Of a DNA stretch of 41,360 bases, positions 39,165 to 41,360 are shown piece after piece (positions within the stretch are counted from its first letter, which is position 1; each line of letters begins with the position of its first letter). A model generated the notes under the pieces. That model had not been told where the DNA came from. It saw only the letters and a program-made list of their open reading frames with translations, and ran no database searches. The stretch is from DAIQNV01 sp036788215. Its GTDB lineage: Bacteria; Planctomycetota; Phycisphaerae; Phycisphaerales; UBA1924. A program made the translations under genes and the position numbers. The stretch covers positions 1-41,360 of the forward strand of contig DAIQNV010000028.1 of NCBI GenBank assembly GCA_036788215.1, read 5' to 3'.

Positions 39165-41360
39165 CTACCCCGCCGCCGCCAGGTCGTCATACAACTTCGC
39201 GCTGCTCTCCAGCCAGCGCTCCCATTCCTTCCGCCCCATGGGCAGGTTCGGGTCGTTCCACACATCGTCCGGCAGCGAGCTGTAGAAGTCCCGTGCCCGC
39301 TCGTTCGCCGTCCGCGCACTCCTGAGGTCGCCCAGCTCCACGTACGCGTTCACGATCTGCACCAGCGCCACCAGCACCGCCGGCTCACGCGGGTACCGGT
39401 TCCGAGCCGCCGAGTAGTACGCGATCGCCCGGTCAAACTCCCCCAGGTCGAACGCGCAGTCACCAAGGTAAAAGTGCGCGTTGCGAAGCTGCACATCCTC
39501 CAGAGCCGACCGGAACGCGTTGGGCTTCGAAGCCAGCTCGTCCCGCACACGCTCGTACAGGTCGATCGCCTCACGCAGATGCTCGCGACGCTCAGACCGC
39601 AGCTGCCGGGCCTGGCTCTCACGCATCGTCTCCGACAGCCTCACCCCGATCTCACGGCTCAAGAGCCGGTACGACTCCGCCAGCCGGAACCGCGCCGCCG
39701 ACGCCCGCTCGTCCTCCGGCGCCCGCTCCAGGAGCTCCGTCAGCCGCTCGATCGCGAGGTCATATCGACCCGCCTTCTCGAACACCCGCCCGAGCTCAAA
39801 GAGCGCATCGCGGAACTCCGGCCGGTCCGGCCCGCCCCGCGTCCCATCGACCGCCGCCAGCAGGATCCGCTCCGCCTCCGCGTCGTTCTCGGGCTGCCCG
39901 TCCAGCAACAGGCACTGCGCCAGGGGCACCGGCGACCGGTCCGCCCACTGACCCACGCCGTCACGCGCCGCGTTCTCACGGTCCGCCATCAGCCCCCGGT
40001 ACAGCTCCGCCGCGGTCTGGTACGCCCCTCTGCTCTGGTGCGACTGCGCCAGCCGGAACCGCGCCTCCGCCCGCCTCGGGTCGTCCCGAACCGTCTCGGC
40101 AAACTCGCCGAACGCCGCGATCGCCGAAGCCGCGTCCCCCGCCCGGTCGCTCAGCTGCGCCGAGGTCCACAAGGAGTCCGCGTACAGCGCGTAATCGTCG
40201 AGGATGAACCGGTCCGCGTGCGCCCGGTAGTAGCCCGCCGCCCGGATCAGGTGCCGCTTCGCCTGCTGCAGCGTCCCGGGGTCCAGCTCCGTCAGGTCCC
40301 GCAGCCTCAGCCCCCGCGCCCGCTCACCCAGGACGAAGTCCGCCATCGCCGCGTGGGCCCGACCGAGCGCTAGCAGCACATCCGAGGGCGTCTCCATGAG
40401 CGGGAACAGGTCGCCCGCGATCGTCGCGTAGTCGAGCGCGAACCTCACGTCCCCCGCCCCGGCCCGCTCCTCGAAACGCCCGAGCAGGCTCCGCGCGATC
40501 TCCTCCCGCGTCGGGTGCCGCACGCCCGTCCGCGACGCCCGCTCCTGCACCAGCGCCTGGTACGCGTCGATCGACCCCCGGGGGTTGTCGAGCGCCGCCT
40601 CCATCTCGCCCAGGCCCATCAGCGCCGGCAGGAACGCCGCGGTCGCCCCCGATCGCTCCACCAGGTTCGCATACCCGTCCCGCGCCCGCTCCAGTCCATC
40701 GGGCCCCGTCGCCCGGCGTGCCTCGATGTGCGCCAGGTACAGGCGGGCCAGCGCCCGGCGTTCATCGCTCTCGGGCAGCATCCGGTCCCGGTCCGTCCGG
40801 CGGAACTGCCGCTCCGCCTCCTCGAGCGCATCCAGCCGGAAGTACGCCCGCCCAAGCCACATGTAGAGCTCACCCACCGCCGCCGGGTCCGCCTCCTGCA
40901 ACAGGGGCAGCTCCCGCAGGAGCGAGGTCACCGCCTCATCTTCCAGCCCGAGTTCCAGGCGCACCTCCGCCTGCCGCGCCAGCGCCCACAGCCGCTGCCC
41001 GTCGGTGATCGGCGACTCCGCCAGCACCCGCCCGAGCGCCTCCAGGGCATCCGTATAAAGAGGTTGCTCGAGCCCCAGCTTCGTCTCGATCATCGACCGC
41101 ACCAGCCGCTCCCGCACCTCGGGGAAGGTGTCCGGGATCGTCGCGAGCCGCTGCTCCGCCTCGTCGTACCGCGCGAGCGCGATGTAGCTCTCCACCAGCA
41201 GCGCGACGTCCAAGGGCGTCAGCGAAGCGTCCAGCCGCTCCGCCTCCAGGAACTGGCTGATGACATTCTGGTCGTTCACCGACGACCGCACGTCGAGGTC
41301 ATGCTGCCCCCCCGCGATCGCCCGCGCCAGCAGCAGGTGGTACCCCCGCGCCACATCCCG
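39165..41360 (-). CDS. Tetratricopeptide-repeat protein (5' end beyond window)
   Basis: At least 731 residues are open to the window edge, so the N-terminus and start are not visible. The sequence is built from helical pairs with TPR-type residues: LVESYIALARYDEAEQRLAT, ELYMWLGRAYFRLDALEEAE, AEARFRLAQSHQSRGAYQTA, ALFELGRVFEKAGRYDLAIE and AHFYLGDCAFDLGEFDRAIA. No enzyme domain or TM segment is visible in this portion. TPR repeats usually mediate protein binding. It is co-directional with the flagellar genes, but a flagellar role is only suggested by position. Confidence 0.88.
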   Translation of the reverse strand, partial: RDVARGYHLLLARAIAGGQHDLDVRSSVNDQNVISQFLEAERLDASLTPLDVALLVESYIALARYDEAEQRLATIPDTFPEVRERLVRSMIETKLGLEQPLYTDALEALGRVLAESPITDGQRLWALARQAEVRLELGLEDEAVTSLLRELPLLQEADPAAVGELYMWLGRAYFRLDALEEAERQFRRTDRDRMLPESDERRALARLYLAHIEARRATGPDGLERARDGYANLVERSGATAAFLPALMGLGEMEAALDNPRGSIDAYQALVQERASRTGVRHPTREEIARSLLGRFEERAGAGDVRFALDYATIAGDLFPLMETPSDVLLALGRAHAAMADFVLGERARGLRLRDLTELDPGTLQQAKRHLIRAAGYYRAHADRFILDDYALYADSLWTSAQLSDRAGDAASAIAAFGEFAETVRDDPRRAEARFRLAQSHQSRGAYQTAAELYRGLMADRENAARDGVGQWADRSPVPLAQCLLLDGQPENDAEAERILLAAVDGTRGGPDRPEFRDALFELGRVFEKAGRYDLAIERLTELLERAPEDERASAARFRLAESYRLLSREIGVRLSETMRESQARQLRSERREHLREAIDLYERVRDELASKPNAFRSALEDVQLRNAHFYLGDCAFDLGEFDRAIAYYSAARNRYPREPAVLVALVQIVNAYVELGDLRSARTANERARDFYSSLPDDVWNDPNLPMGRKEWERWLESSAKLYDDLAAAG

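Overview
This high-GC window (most codons end in G or C) carries a nearly complete flagellar export, basal-body and hook locus, preceded by unrelated housekeeping and envelope genes. The combination of FliA, FlhF, FlhG and FlbD with an NtrC-type regulator and kinase, many NTGA start/stop overlaps, and conserved-looking orphan proteins points to a Gram-negative bacterium. I think Planctomycetota (Phycisphaerae-like) is most likely, but that is inference from style and gene content, not from a marker gene. Three 100-N scaffold gaps interrupt the sequence (1444-1543, 16141-16240, 34499-34598).

Region 1 (1-3490): palindromic dispersed repeats, two putative membrane proteins, the 3'-truncated nuoC (respiratory complex I), a hypothetical gene upstream of nuoC, and a small conserved-looking gene closed by a strong terminator. 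Region 2 (3491-7883, + strand): a TolB-like beta-propeller lipoprotein, a second lipoprotein, a small hypothetical protein and a XerC/XerD-type tyrosine recombinase, closed by a second strong terminator. Region 3 (8010-9763, - strand): folK, translationally coupled to a putative exported protein of unknown function.

Region 4 (9860-41360, all - strand): the flagellar locus. In transcription order it runs TPR protein (partial), FlgN-like protein, sensor kinase, sigma-54 response regulator, flgB, flgC, fliE, fliF, fliG, fliH, fliI, fliJ, motE-like, fliK, flgD, TIGR02530-like, flgE, flbD, motA, motB, fliL, fliN, fliO, fliP, fliQ, fliR, flhB, flhA, flhF, flhG, a small two-TM protein, fliA, terminator. 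This is essentially the Bacillus-type fla/che order (flgB through sigD). Three differences stand out: motAB sits between flbD and fliL, fliM is missing between fliL and fliN, and a small membrane protein replaces the che genes between flhG and the sigma factor. The products cover the rod and hook (FlgB, FlgC, FliE, FlgE, FlgD, FliK), MS ring and switch (FliF, FliG, FliN), export gate and ATPase (FlhA, FlhB, FliO-R, FliH, FliI, FliJ), stator (MotA, MotB, FliL), placement (FlhF, FlhG) and transcriptional control (kinase/regulator with sigma-54, FliA). Filament, cap, P/L ring and fliM genes are not in the window.

The least explained elements are the palindromic repeat family (copies at 1-40, 94-133 and 34365-34400, with compensatory changes in the stem), palindromes or tandem repeats at two of the three gaps, the missing fliM, the small membrane protein between flhG and fliA, and a sigma-54-like site that would start transcription exactly at the flgB start codon. 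I saw no CRISPR array, phage, insertion sequence, tRNA or rRNA.
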